This document shows, piece after piece, positions 50,700 through 53,144 of a DNA stretch of 53,144 bases. The stretch's first letter is position 1. Each line of letters opens with the position of its first letter. The notes beneath the pieces were generated by a model. It was not told the origin of the DNA, made no database searches, and was given only the letters and a program-made list of their open reading frames with translations. This DNA comes from Bacteroidaceae bacterium (GTDB lineage Bacteria > Bacteroidota > Bacteroidia > Bacteroidales > Bacteroidaceae): NCBI GenBank assembly GCA_017617315.1, contig JAFZWM010000020.1:1-53144 (forward strand), in the 5' to 3' direction. The position numbers were made by a program, and so were the translations under genes.

Positions 50700-52478
50700 A
50701 TGGAGTTGATAAAAAGAAGACTTGAAGCTTTGCGCACATGGATGAAGCAAAATAACATAGACGCGTATGTCGTTCCGAGTACAGACCCGCACGACGGCGA
50801 ATACGTTCCGCAGCATTGGGAGGCAAGAAAATGGATTTCGGGCTTTACAGGCTCGGCCGGCACTTTCGTCATAACAGGCAAAGGCGCAGCACTTTGGACC
50901 GACTCGCGCTATTTCATTCAGGCTGAGCAGCAACTTCACGGCAGCGGCATCCTGCTAATGAAGGACGGCATAGAAGATACTCCAACCATTGCAGAATATC
51001 TGTCAGACGAACTGGAGAAAGGAAGCAACGTGGGCTTCGACGGATGGTGCTGCACTTCGTGCGATTTCATTCCGGCTGGCCTCAACGCGGTTGCCACTTC
51101 CGACCCGTTCGACACCCTTTGGGAGGACAGACCCGAGTTGCCACTCTGCCCTATCGCCATCCAGCCGCTCAGATTTGCGGGCGAAACTGCTGAAAACAAG
51201 ATAAGACGAATAAGAGAGATTCTGAAAGGCAGAAATGCTGACGCCACCATCCTCACCCGTCTCGACGACATAGCGTGGACGCTGAATCTTAGAGGAGACG
51301 ATGTTCATTGCAACCCCGTGTTTATCAGCTATCTTGTGATTACGCAAGACAAGGCAAACCTTTTTGTCGATACCCGAAAGATATCAGACGAAGTAAAGGA
51401 ATATCTGAAAAACTGCGGCGTTGAGTGTTTTGAATATTCCGACTTCAACAAGTTCGACCTTCATCTGCCAGCCGACAAGCTGACTTCCTTCTGTCTCGAC
51501 GGCTCGTGCAACTACTCCATCCTTAACTTCATCAGAAACGAATCGGCCAATTTCTGTCTGCTCAACGGCGACAACTCGCCTATCGTTCCTGCATTGAAGG
51601 CCGTAAAGACGCAAGCCGAACAGGACGGCTTCAGAAATGCGATGCTTCGCGACGGCGTGGCACTCGTGAAATTTGAGATGTGGCTCGAGAAGAACATCCA
51701 AGGCGGAAAGCTTACAGAGATAAGCATCGACCAGAAACTGACTTCACTCCGCGCCGAACAGGACTTGTTCAAGGGCATAAGCTTCGACACCATAGCGGCA
51801 TATCAGGCTCACGGAGCAATAGTACACTACGAGGCCACTCCCGAAACCGATGTTGAGATAAAGCCCGAAGGTCTTCTGCTTATTGATTCGGGAGCGCAAT
51901 ATCAGGACGGAACGACCGACATCACCCGAACATACGCCCTTGGCGACATCACATACGAGCAGAAACGCGACTATACGCTTGTTCTGAAAGGTCACATCGC
52001 CCTCAGCTCGGCAGTCTTCCCCGAAGGGACTTGCGGCACTCAGCTCGATGCGCTGGCACGCTCGGCTATGTGGAAGTACGGCATAAACTATCTGCACGGC
52101 ACGGGACACGGCGTTGGCTCATACCTCAACGTTCACGAAGGTCCTCACCAGATTAGAATGAACCACATGCCTGCCGCCCTAAAAGCGGGAATGACCGTAA
52201 CCGACGAGCCGGGAATATACAAGAAAGACAAGTACGGAATCAGAATAGAGAACACTCTTCTGATTACAGAGGATAAGGAAACAGAATTCGGTAAATTCCT
52301 GAAGTTCGAGCCGCTGACGCTATGCCCTATCGACAAAAAGCCGATAGCAACAGAGATGCTGACCGACGACGAGATTGAATGGCTGAACAGCTATCACAAA
52401 ACGGTTTACAGCAAACTCGCGCCGCTTCTCAACGACGAGGAGAGAGCATGGCTCGCCAACGCAACATCAAAAATCTAA
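50700..52478 (+). CDS. pepP: Xaa-Pro aminopeptidase (aminopeptidase P)
   Basis: A 592-residue M24B metallopeptidase that removes an N-terminal residue before proline. The first two creatinase-N-like domains cover about 1-310. The catalytic pita-bread domain has its metal ligands in order: LLLIDSGAQYQDGTTDITRT (two Asp, near 396 and 407), HGTGHGVG (His near 467), TDEPGIY (Glu near 502) and RIENTLLI (Glu near 516). The three-domain size is that of eukaryotic APP1-like enzymes, common in Bacteroidota. The gamma-carbonic anhydrase gene follows after 3 bases, so they are cotranscribed. Confidence 0.95.
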   Translation: MELIKRRLEALRTWMKQNNIDAYVVPSTDPHDGEYVPQHWEARKWISGFTGSAGTFVITGKGAALWTDSRYFIQAEQQLHGSGILLMKDGIEDTPTIAEYLSDELEKGSNVGFDGWCCTSCDFIPAGLNAVATSDPFDTLWEDRPELPLCPIAIQPLRFAGETAENKIRRIREILKGRNADATILTRLDDIAWTLNLRGDDVHCNPVFISYLVITQDKANLFVDTRKISDEVKEYLKNCGVECFEYSDFNKFDLHLPADKLTSFCLDGSCNYSILNFIRNESANFCLLNGDNSPIVPALKAVKTQAEQDGFRNAMLRDGVALVKFEMWLEKNIQGGKLTEISIDQKLTSLRAEQDLFKGISFDTIAAYQAHGAIVHYEATPETDVEIKPEGLLLIDSGAQYQDGTTDITRTYALGDITYEQKRDYTLVLKGHIALSSAVFPEGTCGTQLDALARSAMWKYGINYLHGTGHGVGSYLNVHEGPHQIRMNHMPAALKAGMTVTDEPGIYKKDKYGIRIENTLLITEDKETEFGKFLKFEPLTLCPIDKKPIATEMLTDDEIEWLNSYHKTVYSKLAPLLNDEERAWLANATSKI

Positions 52479-52481
52479 AAT

Positions 52482-53003
52482 ATGGCACTAATAAAATCAA
52501 TAAAAGGACTAACGCCTAAGTTTGGCAAGGACTGTTATTTTTCTGAGAACGCCACAATTGTCGGCGACGTTACGATGGGCGACGAATGTTCGGTATGGTT
52601 CAACGCTGTTGTGAGGGGCGATGTGAACTACATCAAGATTGGCGACCGCGTTAATATTCAGGATGGTAGCTGTCTGCATACCGCATACCAGAAGGCTTAT
52701 ATTGAAATAGGTAACGACGTGACAATAGGTCACAACGTGACGCTTCACGGCTGCAAGATTAAGGATTTCGCCCTAGTGGGAATGGGCGCAACGGTTCTCG
52801 ACAACGCGGAGATTGGCGAGGGGGCGATTGTTGCCGCTGGTGCGTTGGTTCTGCAAAACGCAAAGGTGGGCGACTATGAACTTTGGGGCGGCGTCCCTGC
52901 GAAATTCATCAAGAAGATTGACCCTGAACAGACGATGCAACTGAACAAGACGACTGCCTCGCACTATGTTATGTATAGCAAATGGTATGCTGAAGAAATT
53001 TGA
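52482..53003 (+). CDS. Gamma-carbonic anhydrase-like hexapeptide protein
   Basis: The 173-residue product is a left-handed beta-helix: ENATIVGDVTMGDECSVWFNAVVRGDVNYIKIGDRVNIQDGSCLHTA, DVTIGHNVTLHGCKIKDFALVGMGATVLDNAEIGEGAIVAAGALV. The histidines in CLHTA, GHNV and LHGC occupy the zinc-binding places of the gamma class, and GDxxLWGGVPAKFIK is its typical end. Many such bacterial proteins have weak or no measured carbonic anhydrase activity. It is the second gene after pepP. Confidence 0.9.
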   Translation: MALIKSIKGLTPKFGKDCYFSENATIVGDVTMGDECSVWFNAVVRGDVNYIKIGDRVNIQDGSCLHTAYQKAYIEIGNDVTIGHNVTLHGCKIKDFALVGMGATVLDNAEIGEGAIVAAGALVLQNAKVGDYELWGGVPAKFIKKIDPEQTMQLNKTTASHYVMYSKWYAEEI

Positions 53004-53059
53004 TAATTGACAATTGCTTTCTATGTTAAAATCCAAATATTTCGACCATTTTTTTAGGT

Positions 53060-53144
53060 TTATGCTGATATTTTATAATCTTTGTCAAAAAGCTGCTTGT
53101 TTCTGACCATGGCAGTCACAATGTGTACAAGTTTGTTCTTGACA
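53060..53144 (-). CDS. C-terminal end of a transposase, IS110-like, cut by the window edge
   Basis: The last 27 codons on the minus strand, ending at TAA (53060-53062), read KNKLVHIVTAMVRNKQLFDKDYK. The pattern, a basic KxKLxxIxxAMVRxxxLF near the end, resembles the C-terminus of IS110/IS116-type transposases. The rest of the gene and the other insertion end lie beyond the window. The neighbouring 53,004-53,060 gap contains a short TTGATAATTGACAATTG repeat. Confidence 0.5.
   Translation of the reverse strand, partial: VKNKLVHIVTAMVRNKQLFDKDYKISA

Larger units (their letters stand above)
50581..50743 (+). repeat. Right copy of the duplicated divergent promoter/pepP start
   Basis: Matches 46639-46800. 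This copy serves the LytTR gene (minus) and intact pepP (plus). Confidence 0.9.

Overview
The window looks like chromosomal DNA of a member of the Bacteroidota, order Bacteroidales, most likely a Prevotella-like species. The genus is inferred; the phylum is well supported. Support comes from the many upstream elements of the Bacteroidota form TTTG-N18-20-TAnnTTTG about 20-60 bases before start codons, weak Shine-Dalgarno sequences, phylum-typical families (DUF2795, DUF4419, outer-membrane beta-barrel family 3, LytTR proteins with an LQPFGI membrane segment), and the order rpsU-xer-hpf-tRNAs-tuf-trnW-secE-nusG-rplKAJL-rpoBC.

Bases 1-13,500 carry mostly independent metabolic and accessory genes on the plus strand: an esterase end, a GNAT acetyltransferase, two short-chain dehydrogenases (one overlapping an acyl-adenylate ligase), an outer-membrane barrel protein, a PNPOx-like flavoprotein, a DUF5131/DUF2461 pair, and a MerR-GyrI regulator with a stand-alone GyrI-like partner. 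Bases 13,500-22,200 hold a lipoprotein, a secreted type-B carboxylesterase, an XRE/zinc-ribbon regulator, a LytTR membrane regulator interrupted by an in-frame TAG, a DUF4419 protein and a membrane protein/winged-helix pair. Bases 22,200-25,850 hold two minus-strand regulatory-membrane operons: SPFH protein + ribbon-helix-helix protein + two related membrane proteins, and DUF2975 protein + YozG-like HTH. Both have visible candidate operators.

Bases 25,900-29,400 form a compact divergent module. One arm is a secreted fusion protein related to the UGSC (seleno)protein family. The other is an ECF sigma factor, a one-pass membrane protein (candidate anti-sigma) and a CpxP/Spy-like periplasmic protein. 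A 35-base hairpin is present at both ends as an exact direct repeat. This is the best candidate for an undescribed system: periplasmic sensing controlling a secreted thiol-type enzyme. The functional link is inference.

Bases 29,380-46,600 are DUF2795, a CE2 carbohydrate esterase and then the core information-processing cluster, all minus strand: rpoC, rpoB, rplL, rplJ, rplA, rplK, nusG, secE, tRNA-Trp, tuf, tRNAs Thr/Gly/Tyr/Thr, hpf, a Xer recombinase, rpsU, and mdh. It carries a terminator-like hairpin between rplL and rpoB and a long palindrome overlapping the tRNA-tuf promoter.

Bases 46,600-53,144 contain a degenerate copy of the pepP promoter and first 14 codons, a repeat-rich gap, a membrane redox operon (CcdA/TauE-like protein, polyferredoxin, small membrane protein), an intact LytTR regulator, pepP, a gamma-carbonic anhydrase and, at the edge, the end of an IS110-like transposase. 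The 160-base divergent promoter segment occurs on both sides of the redox/LytTR block, suggesting that the block was inserted between mdh and pepP.
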